DNA of 64,000 nt from Puccinia triticina (GCF_026914185.1 NC_070563.1:6469001-6533000); one strand, 5' to 3'. Positions 43,301 through 55,801 are shown, counted from the first letter of the stretch. The notes: a model not told the origin generated them from the sequence alone. Numbers and translations: made by a program.

Positions 43301-45689
43301 ATTAGGTCTGATGTGAGTTCAATGTTAACCTTGAATCTTTGTTCACTTTATTTCCAACACAGGCATAACTTTAGTTCAAGTTGTTTTGGAATACTATCTC
43401 ACACAATTCCAACACATGAATATATCTCTGCTGAAGTTTTGTGCTGGGTTCATCATTATCACGATTGTGGAATTGAGCTTCAATGCACACAATTTTATCC
43501 AATAATTCCCCTATCCTTATGCTCAAATATATCCTCAGCCAAGTGACAGGGAATATTTTGCATTGCAGAATTTTTCATTCAAAACAAACATAACATCAAA
43601 TTATGAAAAGTTCTTGTAAAATATAGCAACTTCAGAGGATCAGCTAGCTGCAAGATGAATCTTTTGAGTATATTTATGTCATGCCCATTCCCATATCAAA
43701 TTGGGCAGAAAGTAGTTTGAAAGCAATTTTTATTCTTCAAGTATCAAACAGTGTCAGAGCTAGGAAGACCTGTGTAATGTGGGCTTGTACTCCAAGCAAT
43801 ATGAAATGTGAAAATAGCGGAGTTGGTTTTCCTTACCCTTTTTCACCAAGGTATGAACCATAAAATAATTTTCAAGTTGGAAGTGTGAATAGCTTTTCAT
43901 TTGTGAATCTACATCTTGCCTAGTACATGACTACACTTGGTACAATTTCTGAAACTTTACCTACAACTGACTGGAAAACGCACGGCCTAGAGGCCAAAAT
44001 AAAGCTTCTAAAGGGAAAGGGGGGTATATTTGTGGATATTGACAGGTGCACCAATATTCCCTTGCTCCTGGAACCAGCTGGAGAAATACTTCAACAGCTG
44101 GTCTGAGAACTCCACAGTGAGCAGTCAATTCTTAAATTTTCACGCACATCCCAGTGTGGGTAACACCTTTTGTCTTGTAGATTGACCATATTCACATCTT
44201 CTCTGCAAATGTTTTCCACAAATTTTCTCCTATTTGAAGCATCATTTCATCACATGTACCTTTATTTCCATATGCATGGTTCAAAAAAGTAGTACTGATT
44301 GCTCTTATCACATACAGGTGATTACATAGCACTGGCTTTTAATTATGAATTCTGCACTGTGGACCTGCTGTATCAAGACCACTCAAAATTATTGGCCTTA
44401 GGATAGCAGGAGCAGCATAATTATGTGAGGACAATTATTGAAAAAATTGTCTCTGGGTGTTTGAAGGTTGGCACAAGTGAACTATGGCCGGGTGAGGAAA
44501 TTTGGATTGGCACAGCATGGCCCTTATTCACTCAGGAGGGTTTTTTTTACTTCTGTAATGTCCACCCTCATGTTTGCGTGAACGTCAGGGTGGACATTGG
44601 CCAGCAGCTAACACCTGTACCCAGACTCAATGAACAGGTGGTGCTGTCCATTGCACTGGGAAATTCCTTGCTTGTTGACCACCACATGCTGGCCTCATAG
44701 CTGGGCTTTCCCGAACTCTTTGGACAGTATATGCTGTCAAACAATCTTGGAAAGGCCGGTGTGATTTCCAGTATCTGCTGGTTATTGGGATAGGGCTTCC
44801 CCGACTCGGGGACCCCTGTCATTTTTCCACTGCAATGTTCGTCCGAGTGTTGTGGTGGACAAGTGCCATGCACACCAATCCGCTGCCTATCCAAGCTCAA
44901 AACCAATGACCAGTACCTATTGTTCATTACATGGGCAAAACCCTAGCGCAATGACCAGCACATACTGGTCATCAAGCCAACATTCCCAAGCTCTGTAGGC
45001 AGTATAAAGTGGCCCCCCAGCTTGCAAACGCGCCGCCGAATGGCCCGAATTTACTGGCCTTTTAGCTGGGACTTGCACAGCTCAATGTACAGTAATGGCT
45101 GGTTAATCAACCTGGTAAAGAGACTCCTCAATTACCTACATGTACTGGTTGTTGAGCTGGTCCTTTCACAGCCCAGTAACCTGTAATCAAGTGAAGTATT
45201 CCTGAACCCAATGGTGGGTATACACAAGTAATTGAGATAAGATTCTCTCCACTCAATGACCATAGAAACTGTCCATGCAGTGGGGGATTTCTCCACTTTA
45301 TGGGATTTATACATGGTCATCAAGTGGAGGATTTCTCCACTCAATGGTCAATAGCAAAGATCATAGAATGGAGGATTTCTCCACTTGATGATCATCTAAA
45401 CCAGTCATCAAGTGGAGGGTTTCTCCGCTTGATGGGCATCCAACCGAGTAATTAAGCGGAGGATGTCTCCACTTGATGGTGGGTACAAATTGGTTGGCGG
45501 AGAATCCCTTTTTGTGCAATGGCCACTGAGTGGAAATACCCATTAGTTCAGTTTAACTTGCCAGACACAACAAGATTAGATACAGATAATATCAGTATGA
45601 GTTGATTATAAACATACAACCAACCCACAATTCAGTTGCACATGAGGCAATGGAAGATATCTGCCAGAATTCTAGATAGAAATTACGGA
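43301..45689. other. Region between two inverted LTR starts
   Basis: 43301-44930 is AT-rich without a gene I can support; a frame at 44425-44700 has no recognised domain. 44935-45540 is a degenerate array of GACCAG...CTGGTCATCAAG and TCTCCACTTGATGATC-type units related to the GACCGGTCAT arrays elsewhere. Confidence 0.45.
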
Positions 45690-45714
45690 CTGGCACTCTC
45701 TAGAGAGTGCAACA
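45690..45714 (-). repeat. Copia-like LTR start, opposite orientation
   Basis: Read on the minus strand, TGTTGCACTCTCTAGAGAGT follows the purine run AGGGGGGGA (complement of 45717-45725). It is the same LTR start as at 43258, but sequences inside the two LTRs diverge after about 30 bases, so they are related, not identical, families. Confidence 0.55.
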
Positions 45715-45920
45715 CATCCCCCCCTGGTGATAATCTTGACCAAAACTAAATGCTTGCTCCAGATCAACGGGATAAGATAAAAACTATAGTTCTTTTTAGT
45801 AGTAGAGGCGCAGAGCGCTGCTTGTTCAGTCGCCGGACCCAATCAGAGGACTGCGGCGTAGTTATCTCATTGAGTTGCGGGACCTAATTGATGAAGACGG
45901 AGTTGAGGGGCAAATGGTAG

Positions 45921-48900
45921 TAGAGATCGCCAGTGGGTACCCGTTTGGCGGTACCCGCACCCGTGGGCGGGTACCCGCCACTGCCCTTTGAGTACCCGTC
46001 CGCGGGTGCCGTGTACGGGTCCGGGTATGCAATTTGGGCTGGAAAATCACCGGGTACCCGGGTACCAAACAGGTACCCGCCATTGTCAGCCTGAGTCGTG
46101 CAGGTCTTGGGACTGCGCCGGGGCAAAGCGCACCTCAGGGCTTGGTTCAAGCACTGAGAGCCTGAGACATCTCACCACCAACCCCCCGGCCCGGTCCAGG
46201 TAACCTGACTCCCAGCCCTCCCAGCCTGAGCCCACCACCACTGCTATCCGCCCGACCACTACAATGAAACAAACCAGGAAGCGACCACGCCGACGTTCAC
46301 CTTCAAAGTCACCTTCTCCGCAGGTGTCATCAAATTCTAGGAATAAATCAACAACAGAATCTCAAGAAAACACCAAAGAAATCAGAGTTATTGACTCAGA
46401 CAATGACTCTATCAACCCCACCGCGGTCAAGTCACAAGCCACTCCAAACAGCAACCCTAATTCCAGTGGCCATCGGGAGCTCACCGACGAGGAGGTGCTT
46501 TGTAAGATTGTTTCTGATCCGTTCCGTCCGCTCACTAGTCCAAACTGAAATCCTCCCTCATAGTTCGAGCGCAGAAAACGGCCTCAAATGGCATCAGCGC
46601 AGCTTATTCCAGCTATCACCCACCAGAACTCTCACATCAACTCGACAAAAAAGGACGGCGCATGATTGCATATCCATGCAAGATGTGAGACTGCCTAATA
46701 CCCAGCCACCCAAACATTTTTGCTGACCAATATTCCTGAACTTGAATCAGGTGCAGCACAAAAATCCACCGGCCAATGGGTGATTCGTCTTGCAGCAATT
46801 TATTGAAACATGTGGCAGGATGTATCAACAAGCAGCGTGAGACCAATAGCAACCGAAAGCTGGCCAGTCTTGGTGTAAACGGAACGGGTGATATAGACCC
46901 AAAAGAGGTGAAATGCACCCTTGATCCCTTCGATTATTTTTGATCATCATTCTAATTTACTTTGGATTGTCCAGGTAAACCAACTCTGCGCGATTTGGTG
47001 TGCTGAGTCAGCACGGCCCTTTTCCGCTTTGTGTGACAAATCCCACAAGCGCATCCTTCATCCAATCATTGTTAAACACTTGCCTTCGGCAAAGGTAGTT
47101 TCCCGATTGATTCACATGCTCTATACTGCTATTCAAGACAACTACCGGGAGGTTTTACAGGTGTATTTTTTTTTTGCTCTTGATTTCTCTTACAATATTC
47201 TCGAATACTGACTTGCTACTATATTTAATTTATGTACTTGTATAGAAACACACCGGTGCCATGTACCTTGGGGCTGATGCATGGCAGTCGCCCAACGGTC
47301 ATGATATCCTTGGCGTTGTGATTTATCGATTGATCGAGGACGGCAGTGGAAAAATTGAGCTGGAGGCTATGCCTCTCGATTTTGTCCAGCTTGCTAAGAG
47401 TCACACTGGCGAGTATCTGGCGGAAACTTTGCGTTTGGTTGTGGAAAAATTTGATGTTCAACATAAAGTAGGATTGATCGAGTATATTCCACATCTCCTT
47501 GAACATTTAAGATGCTGATCTCTCATGTCATCTATCAGATTTGCGGCATTGTTACAGACAATGCCTCAAACAACATGTCCATGGTGGCCGAGATGAAAAA
47601 ATTCAAATGGCACCGATTCAAAGGCGACTCGCAGTGGATCAGGTGTTATGCACATATCCTGAATTTGATTGCACGTTCAATATTGAAAAAATTTTGTAAT
47701 TTGAAGAAGAACACCGGAGGCAATGAGGATTCAGCTGAAGAAACCGAGTCCGAAGATGAGGAACCTGAGATTCTGATCCGTAGGTAAGTGCAGGTCAAAC
47801 ATTTTATCAAGTAGCTTGGTTTCTTATTTTTTCAATTCCCACCTAGATACGATGAAGATACATCCATCGATGAATACGAATATACTGCTGACGGCCAAAG
47901 CAACACTTCAGAACAATATGATGCTGATGATGAGGTTTGCAAGGCTGAATTATCAATGCAGGACATCCACGATCTAAGTGATGAGGATGAAGATGAGGAT
48001 CTTTACACCTTGGCTTCATGCAAACAAACTTTGGCGAAGGTATTTCCATTCCTCCCTGCCCCCCTTGGTTAATTTTTAGCACTGAGACATTTCTTCCTCC
48101 TAGTTTCGCGCTATTGCTCGCAAACTTCGCAAATCACCAAATTCGAAGGCCGAGTTTGTGGAAATATGCGGCGAAATGAATTGTGATAAGCCCCATAACA
48201 TCGAGAGAGATGTCTCCACACGATGGAACTCCACTTATGTCCAGCTTCAGGGAGTCATTCGATGTGAGAAAGCCATGTGTGTACATTCCTACATATTCTG
48301 TCCTCTAATAGCAAGTACTGACAATTTTTTGAGTGGCAGTATTCAATGGCAGAAGGACAAAAAATATGGGCTAGCTCGGCAATATCATATCAACAAGACT
48401 GATATCAATTTGGCACGGGACTTGGTTTCCCTACTCGAGTTGTTCTATGAACAAACTCTTCAGGTATCTACTCTTGGATCGGCTTGCTTAACTCACGTCA
48501 TCGTCTTCATAGACGAGATCACCCAGCATCTTTCAAATGCAATCAAAGGAGAAGGCCACAGATACCCACCTGTGCTGCGAAATGCCTGCCGAGTTGGTCT
48601 TTGTCTGACCAACAAGTATTACACACTCACTGACTGCTCGCCTCTATATCGGATTGCCATGGGTATGTTTCTTGTTCCATCAATTCCGGAGAAAAACAAA
48701 TGACTAAATTTCTTTTGATCAGTACTACACCCATCGTTCAAAGACAAGTACTTCCAGATTGCAGGTTGGGAAAAGGAATGGATCATCGAAGCCATTCGGC
48801 TCACACGCGAAATGTTTGATTTGTTTTACAAGCCTCAAATAGAACCTCCGGTTTCCAGTCAACCAACCAGCTCGGGAAAGGTGAGCTTTTTTTTAATACA

Positions 48901-49679
48901 CACGTCCTTTTGCATCTTAATTGGCTGACAATAGATCATTTCAGCACAAGACGGGCAATATTGCACAGCTTGCGATTGCTGCCCAAACAAACCAATCTTC
49001 AATCGATCCGATTGACGTCTGGCTAGCTTCTGGCCTGGTACTAGACGATGGCTCCCCTATAAATGCACTCAAGTGGTGGATTCAACAAAAAAACGCTGCT
49101 AATTTGCATGGAGGACTAGTACAAATGGCTCTCGATGTCCTGAGTTGCCCAGGTGAGAATCCACAGTATAATCATTAGAATCTTGCAAATTAGATTGTTT
49201 AGCTGATTTTCTGACGTTGCAATCTAGCTACCTCAGTCGATGTCGAGCGTGCTTTTTCATTTGGACGCGACTATGTGTCAGAAAAGCGACACCGTCTCAA
49301 CCCAATATCTATCACTAGGGGAATGGCGGTTTCTTTTTACTCAAAAAATAACTTGATCCAACCCGGTCTCCTCAAAAAGTGGAAGGTTGGTCTCCAGGAG
49401 GAAAAAAAGAAAAATTTTAAGGGCAAAGGGAAAGAAAAGTGATACTTTATGTATAAATTTCTTTTCATTTTTTTTACTATTGAATGATAGGAATGAACAC
49501 GACAAGAATCTTTGAAATTATGGTGAAAATTTGGAGGCGGGTACCCGCGGTACCCGCCTCAAGTACCGCCGGTACCCGTTGGCGGGTGCCGTGTCCGGGT
49601 CCGGGTGTCCAATATTGGACAGATTTGTAGCAGGTACCCGCACCCGTCGCGGGTACCCGTACCCGTTTGGCCATCTCTA
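45921..49679 (+). mobile_element. Complete-looking hAT transposon (GGTACC family)
   Basis: A 3,759-bp element. The left end TAGAGATCGCCAGTGGGTAC and the right end, inverted, TAGAGATGGCCAAACGGGTA form the terminal repeats. AATGGTAG is duplicated exactly on both sides (45913-45920 and 49680-49687), the 8-bp signature of hAT. Subterminal zones (45935-46075 and 49535-49670) are packed with GGGTACCCG words. The body carries a multi-exon plus-strand transposase gene. Fragments of the family occur at 40475-40950 and 52735-52910. Confidence 0.93.
46264..49442 (+). CDS. hAT transposase, multi-exon
   Basis: It starts MKQTRKRPRRRSPS, a basic Ser-rich N-terminus. Near 46640-46910 are traces of a BED-type zinc finger (AYPCKM and SSCSNLLKHVAGC), but the splicing or frame there is unresolved. 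Downstream GT-AG exons follow cleanly: 46975-47160, 47246-47467, 47539-47783, 47847-48039, 48104 to about 48276, 48340-48662, 48723-48880, 48945-49152 and 49228-49442. Motifs are MYLGADAWQS, ICGIVTDNASNNMSM (a catalytic Asp of the RNase H-like core), RCYAHILNLIARS, RDVSTRWNSTYVQLQ and the dimerisation motif ATSVDVERAFSFGRDYVSEK near the C-terminus; stop TGA 49440-49442. It cuts and pastes the element in the nucleus. Most of the gene is open, so recent activity is plausible; the N-terminal zone could carry a defect. Confidence 0.8.
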
Positions 49680-50053
49680 AATGGTAGTATATGAAGTAGC
49701 GGCAAAAAGGGCTGCTAAAGATAAGATAAAAACTACAGTTCTTTTTAGTAGTACTAGAGGCGCAGAGAGCTGCTCATTGAGTCGCGGGACCCAATCAGAG
49801 GACTGCGGCGTAGATATCTCATTGAGTCGCGGGACCTAATTGATGAAGGCCGAGTTGAGGGGCAAATGGTAGTATATGAAGTAGCGGCACAAAGGGCTGC
49901 TAAAGATAAGATAAAAACTGCAGTTCCTTTTAGTGGTAGAGGCGCAGAGCGCCGCTCATTGAGTTGCGGGACCCAATCAGAGGACTGCGGCGTAGTTATC
50001 TCATTGAGTCGCGGGACCTAATTCATGAAGACAAAGTTGAGAGGCAAATGGTA

Positions 50054-50674
50054 GAACTCCAGCCAAAAAGAAATGGCCAGAGAACTAGTAATGAACTGGT
50101 TAAACCCCGTTCTCAATCTAAGAGAATGGGTCGCAAGACGTTCTCCAGTTCAATCAAACTAGGAGAGTGTTGACAGAAAGACCAATGTGAAACAGCCGGA
50201 GGAGTGTAGCAGTAAAGTGAACTACAGAAAATAAGATCTACAGAAACAAACCAAAACACCTCAAATGTCTTTTTTGATGTTTTTTGTGATTTTTGGAAGT
50301 TTTCTTTTGAATATCTCCGAATATTCAAATATTTGACGAATCAGTATTTGAGTGTCTCAAAAAACATGTTGAATATCACCGTGCTATGCCCCGTCACAGG
50401 CTACCTGGCTGCCGGACCATAATAGGTAGTAGGTGGTACTTGGGGCGGTGTGGTAGACGGAAAAGTGGAGAAATAAAAAGTTTTTTTCTATGCCTCATAA
50501 TTACTCATACTAGGCCTCAAGATACCACCAAATGGACCCCAGAAATGGGTTCTATGGCCAATATCACCCCTATTCACCACTGGAAGCACCCCTGGACCCC
50601 CTCTAGTGTGGAAGTTACACCTCATGGACACCTATCACACAGCCAGCTCCAGTAACCCAGCTGTCACCTGCCGC
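50054..50674. other. Unassigned sequence left of LTR copy C
   Basis: No recognised gene. It may belong to the element into which LTR copy C inserted, since CCGC is duplicated at the junction. Confidence 0.35.
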
Positions 50675-51971
50675 TGTAAAGATCAAAAGTGTTCCTGAGA
50701 ACATTTTGCTGAGTGCGGAAAGGGATGAATGAGGTTACCTCTGCCTTTCCTGGGTCACTAGACACTAAAACAAGCCCCCCAATCTATGATTGGAAGGTTT
50801 ATGTAGTGATAGTGGAGGTGTATCAAAAGATAGCCTACGTCAAACAAGTGGCTTAGGGGATATGGGTGATGTAGCCGGTGCTGAGTGAGTCATAAGTTGA
50901 TATGGTCCGTGTGTTGCCGCAAAGGGGGTTGTGGAACACCCTGACAGAGGGGTTAATGATGAGTGATCAATGTAATAGAGTTGTGATATGTACGTAATTG
51001 TCATGTAATAAGGGTAAAACCACAATATAGTGGGGGCTAATATTGTAGAGTGAGCAAGTGTTGTACTGTTATGGGGTAAGCTGAGTGCAAGTAGTTTGCT
51101 GAGAGAAATTACAAGGGGGGAGGAGAGCCTCCTTAAATAGAAAAGGGTGAGGGATTTTAGCTCCAGGGGAACCAGGGAATGAGGGATTTTAGCTGCCCTG
51201 ATCTTTCAAATGAGGGATTTTGGCTGGTGGTACAGCCTAGATGAGGGAATTTAGCCCGATTGACAGGTCACATGATGTAATGATGAGGGAATTTAGCTGG
51301 TGAGAAAGTGGAGGTGAGAGGTTTAAGTTTGGCCTATGATGTCATTGACGTATGATGTCATTGCGTCATCTGATCATCTGTACTGCCCCTGTCTGTCACC
51401 TGCTGTCAAATGATGTCACATGAGGGAATTTAGCTAGCCTGAGCTGCCAACTGATGTAATGTGCAGGCTGCATGAGGGGTTTTTGCTAGCTTGACACCTG
51501 CATGAACTGCAGCCCCTATTACACTAGTCTGCATGCACCTGCATAAGCCTGCATAAGACTGCATAAGACTGCATAAGCCTGCATCTAGTGTGCAAGACAC
51601 TGCATGACACGTGCATAACACAATGTAATGAGTGCAGCTGATGAGGTAAAGCAGGGTAAAGCATATGTAAAGGGCAGAAAAGTGTCAGAGTGGCCCATGT
51701 AACCAATTACATGGTCCTGGGTAAGGGTGGTTCATGTAACAGATTACATGAACTGAGTATGGTGTTTTGTGTGTATGAAACTGACTGATGGTATCTTGAA
51801 GGGGTTGTATCTTCTGATCCAGAGGGGTTTAACGTGTGTTGTGCATGATGTCTTGTGTAGTTTTAGCCGTAGAATCCTGTGATGCTGTTGTATTGGTTGA
51901 TTTGTGAGTGTACATATGAGAAAATGGAAAATTTGAAATGGGCTAGATGGGTAACCATAAAGCATACCACA
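50675..51971 (-). repeat. Solo LTR copy C of the TGTGGTATGC family
   Basis: Reverse-oriented 1,297-bp homologue of copy A, starting TGTAAAGATCAAAAGTGTTC on the plus strand and ending ATAAAGCATACCACA. CCGC is duplicated exactly on both sides (50671-50674 and 51972-51975), confirming a 4-bp duplication for this family. Confidence 0.88.
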
Positions 51972-51975
51972 CCGC

Positions 51976-52640
51976 AACACAAGTTTTGCAGTAGTACACT
52001 TATACATATCACAGGATACAAACATACATCTCCCTGTCAGGCTACACTCATTACATATTAGCTAAACACACTCCTTTATATACATAGTATGACATCATTT
52101 ACACTGTTTCTGCAGCCTCAGACTTTGTGTATACACTAATTACCCCTGTATGACAGCTCATGCAGTCTACTGTCACCTTATGCATGCATTTGAATGTCCT
52201 GTTGTATATTTTGACATCATGTATGCACCCCTGGCATGTTTAGAATGTTCTGTTGTATATTCTGACACCATTCATGCGCCCCTGAGGGGTTATGACATCA
52301 TTTGTATCTACTCCCACCAGCTGAAATCCCTCACCCTGTTGTCTAGATTAGCTGAAACCCTAACCCACAGGCCCCCTCTGGGGCTCCCCTTTTGTCTATA
52401 AAAGGAGCTCTCTCCACCCCCAGTGGTCTGCTCCCCAGTTCCTCACCCAGAACTCACAAGTCACCCAACACTCATCCACACTCAAATCCTAAAACCCTTA
52501 TAACAATAACTCAACCGTTATAACAATAATTCAACCCTTATAACAAAGTAATCAAAAAACATACACGTTGCCAGTCAAACAGATTTCATCTGGAACAGGC
52601 CAGGCCTATCACTTAATAAAACTTGCCAAGCTGAGCTTGG
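51976..52640 (+). repeat. LTR-like sequence of a related family (host of LTR copy C)
   Basis: Features in common with the other LTRs are a CTATAAAAGGAGCTCTCTCC promoter-like stretch (about 52397), ATGCAGTCTACTGTCACC words and C-rich tails. A run of AACCCTTATAACAA repeats lies at 52493-52550. The borders are not defined. Confidence 0.4.
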
Positions 52641-52734
52641 TGGGTCTTGTTGACTGATAACAAGAGGGCAGAGCTTGCAACTCCATCATACCCTTATTCA
52701 GCAAAAGGGTTTCATTACCAATTTTGAGTCTAAC

Positions 52735-52910
52735 AGCGGTACCCGGGTACCGCACTGCTTTCCACCAAGAAAGCAGGCACCCGGATCCGGACACGGCATC
52801 GCCTGGCGGGTACGGGGCGGGTGCTGGCGGTACCCGTTTGGCGGGGCGGGTGCCGGCGGTACCCGTTTGGCGGTACGGGTACCGCCAAATGGGTACCAAA
52901 TGACATTCTC
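52735..52910. repeat. GGTACC-rich hAT terminal fragment
   Basis: AAAGCAGGCACCCGGATCCG and CGGACACGGCATCGCCTGGC match the subterminal zone of the hAT at 45921-49679 and the fragment at 40475. GGTACCCGTTTGGCGG occurs twice. It is a small remnant or miniature copy; no target duplication found. Confidence 0.65.
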
Positions 52911-54126
52911 TATAAGGAGATACCAATTTGTAGGAGATTTGTAAACACAAAATCACACATTTTCATTGAAAAACCCTGTTAGCCTTGGGCCAAGTATGAG
53001 ACATTATTCCTAAGCTCTCCTTTGAAGACGCTTCACGCCTCCTTGGAGAGGCTTAGTTAGGCTCAGAACAGTCCCTCTACCCGCAAGCTGTGAAATTTGG
53101 TACAGGAGGAACTCAATTTTATGAGAAAATGCCACTTTTTTAAGTAATCTCTCATTTCTCCCTTATCTTACAACTTTCTTTCTCATTTCTTTACCACATG
53201 AAATCTCATCATGTTGCGGAGGGAACCACATCTTCAAAAGTTTCATTTTCTGGCTTCTTTGTGTAATCAAAGCAACAAACCATCAATCTTTCTCCAGAGA
53301 GGAGTGAGTAAATACATACTTGACATGCTGCTTCCTGTTCTTTCAATTTAAAGATTAGACAGCCCCCTGACAAGTCATGTTCAGTTAACTTGCTTTGTAA
53401 TTGACCTGCATGCAAGTGTCAGTGAGTGCGTGAGATGGTTTCAAAGCAATCACCAGACATTTTTGCCTTCAAAGCACTCAGATGACCAGGGATGAAGCAC
53501 AAAGGTAAAAGGGAAATGATGAAGATGAAGCTACACCTCTTATCTTTCATTTCATGTAACATATTTTCTTTTCCAAGAAGGTTAGACCTTTTTTGTTTGT
53601 TGTTTGCTTTGGTGTATGGGTTTATTTTTAATTTCTAGATGAGCTTCTGGCTGGAGTATCCCAAAACCCTCTTGCCCCTTGCAGGTTGCGTCTTTGGAGA
53701 GTGCATCAAAGTCTCCCCTGGTGCTGGAATTTTTTATTGTGGGATCTAAATGCAGATATGTAGCACTCAAGGATACAGTTGCGCAGGGAATTCCACTGTG
53801 CCTTTTTTTTCTGGGGCCGGACAGTTGGGGGTCATTTTTTTGGCAAAAGAAAAATTATGGGTGGGCTTTTTTGGGTGAGGATACCCCTCAATCAACAGTT
53901 TTGAGGGGTATCCTCACCCAAAAAGGCGGCTTCGCCACTGCAAATCCAAAGGTCAGTTGCTCCACCAACTGTGTTTAATTCTTGCATTAAGTTAAGAATC
54001 TAAGTAGAATAATACAATACAGCTCAACATTAAAATGTCATTTGAACAGGATCACACAAGCAATTATTAACTCCTCTACATGACAATTCCTGGGCAAGAT
54101 GGGCAGTAAACCTATGGTTTCTAGTC
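52911..54126. other. Spacer with one strong hairpin
   Basis: Mostly AT-rich non-coding sequence. At 53867-53925 the arms TTTTGGGTGAGGATACCCCT and their inverted copy, about 23 bp each, enclose a short loop, a possible tiny foldback element. No gene seen. Confidence 0.45.
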
Positions 54127-54763
54127 CAAGCTGGGTGAAGCGCTGCGCTTCGCTTCATAAAGCGGCCCATTTAGCGAAGCGCAGCGGGACCCCGCTTCTG
54201 CCTCAGGCCAATTAGCGCAAGCGCAAGCGCCGGAGCGCTGCGCTTGCGGTAAGTTTAGTGATTCCCCGCTTGTTTCTCTGAGCCGTTAGCGCAAAAAGCG
54301 GGTTAAACGGTTTTTTTCCCGCTTCATTACGCTTTGTAGCGCGATTTTCCGCTGTGTAGCGGCACAAGCGCAGCGCTGCGCAGAGGAGAGCCCAGCGACA
54401 GTTGGCTTGCCCAAAGGTTGGGTTGCACCTTGCAGGCGACCCAACGCAGCACCCAAGCATCTTTTGTACCAAATAAATAACTCCGATTGGGCAGATACTT
54501 CCACCTCCCCAGCAACTCAATCTTGCATCACATATTCACAAATTCACTTGGAAGCTCCCTCAACCAACTAAATCTTGTTTTTGAGAATGTCACCCAACCA
54601 TACTAACAGCCATACCTCCGATGAGGTCCCCTCCACCCCACCAAATATTGCTGAAATTTCACCTGAGGTATCACAATCTGCCCGCAGGGAATCAACCCAA
54701 CTCCGAACCCCCGTTGTAAAACCTGGCTTTGTCCGCACTGAGGGTGATTCCCGTAGAACTCTA

Positions 54764-55801
54764 AGGCCCCGTTTGGCAGCAATCATGTTATGTGATATTG
54801 CACACTTACCTAATGTGATGCACATCACTCTTGAATTTCATATATTTCAAGATAAAACAAGTGTTTGGCTGCCACTTGCGTCATACAGCTTGCCTACATA
54901 ACAAGCTCCATGGCCGGTAAATACCGGCCTTCGAGCGTACATACCGGCAAGGGTAATCAAGTGTTTAACTCCTCTTGACGATGGCCGGTACATGGTCATC
55001 AAAGGGAATACAGAGTCCCTTTTGGGGAACACATAGTCCGATCGATGACCATCAGTCATCAAAGGGAATACATGGTCCCTTGGATGACCAATGGTCATTG
55101 AGGAGAATATGTACACAGTCCCTTCAATGACCGATGGTCATCGAGGAGAATACATAGTCCCTTCAATGACCAATAGTCATCGGGGAGATTCCCCTTGATG
55201 ACCGATGGTCATCAAAGGGACTGTGTACATATTCTCCTCGATGACCAATGGTCATTGGGGGGATACATGGGCCCTTCAATGACCAATGGTCATTGAGGGG
55301 AATGTCCCTTTAATGACCATTGGTCATTGATGGCCGATTGTGTTGGATCAGTCATCAATCTCAATGACCGGTTGTGTTGGCCCATTGATTGGAGTGTGTA
55401 CTCCGCTTGGTGACCGGTACAAAGTCTGTACCGGCCATCGAGGTGAGTAACAGAGGTATAGTTGGGGGTGTGTCGTGTAAGGGTGCCAATATCACCCCAA
55501 ATACACCCCCAGGCACCAGGAAAAAACAATGATCACTTGTCTGCAAGTGACATCAAAAAGTACAAAGGCCCCTTTGTACTTTGCTATGTCACTTGTTGGC
55601 AAGTGATCATTCTTTTTTCCTGGTGAGGGGTACTATATTGGAAATGGCGGGGATGATGAGGAGTGATGAGGAAACTTGTGATAACCCTCATAACTTCTCA
55701 AAACTGCCAAACATGCGAGTGATACGATATGGGCCTCGGTGAGGCCCGGTTATAGAAAAGCAGTGGTTATTACATAACATCACTGCTGCCAAACGGGGCC
55801 T
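54764..55801. mobile_element. TA-flanked inverted-repeat element with GACCGGTCAT-like arrays
   Basis: Ends AGGCCCCGTTTGGCAGCAAT and, inverted, AGGCCCCGTTTGGCAGCAGT, flanked by TA (54762-54763 and 55802-55803); CTAA/TTAG could also be read as a PIF-type TWA site. The interior (54905-55460) is an array of GATGACCAATGGTCATTGAG and ACCGGTCATC-like palindromic units. A CACTA-like element is nested at 55514-55625. It sits inside the hAT transposase gene. Confidence 0.75.
55514..55625. mobile_element. 112-bp palindromic CACTA-like miniature element
   Basis: It begins CACCAGGAAAAAACAATGAT and its right half is the inverted counterpart, centred on AAAGGCCCCTTT. AGG flanks both sides (55511-55513 and 55626-55628). 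Size, centre and end type match the element at 9360-9472. Confidence 0.75.

Larger units (their letters stand above)
45771..50053 (+). repeat. 185-bp tandem repeat (three units) interrupted by a hAT transposon
   Basis: Units start GATAAGATAAAAACT at 45771, 49720 and 49905. Each contains AGAGGCGCAGAG, GACCCAATCAGAGGACTGCG and GGGACCTAATT, and ends with GAGGCAAATGGTAG. The first unit is split by the transposon at 45921-49679; its halves (150 and 32 bp beyond the duplication) add up to one unit. The third unit is truncated. Confidence 0.9.

Noticed and set aside
54575..54901. 108-codon frame as an independent gene
   Set aside because: Its first half is the hAT transposase N-terminus and its second half runs into an inserted element.
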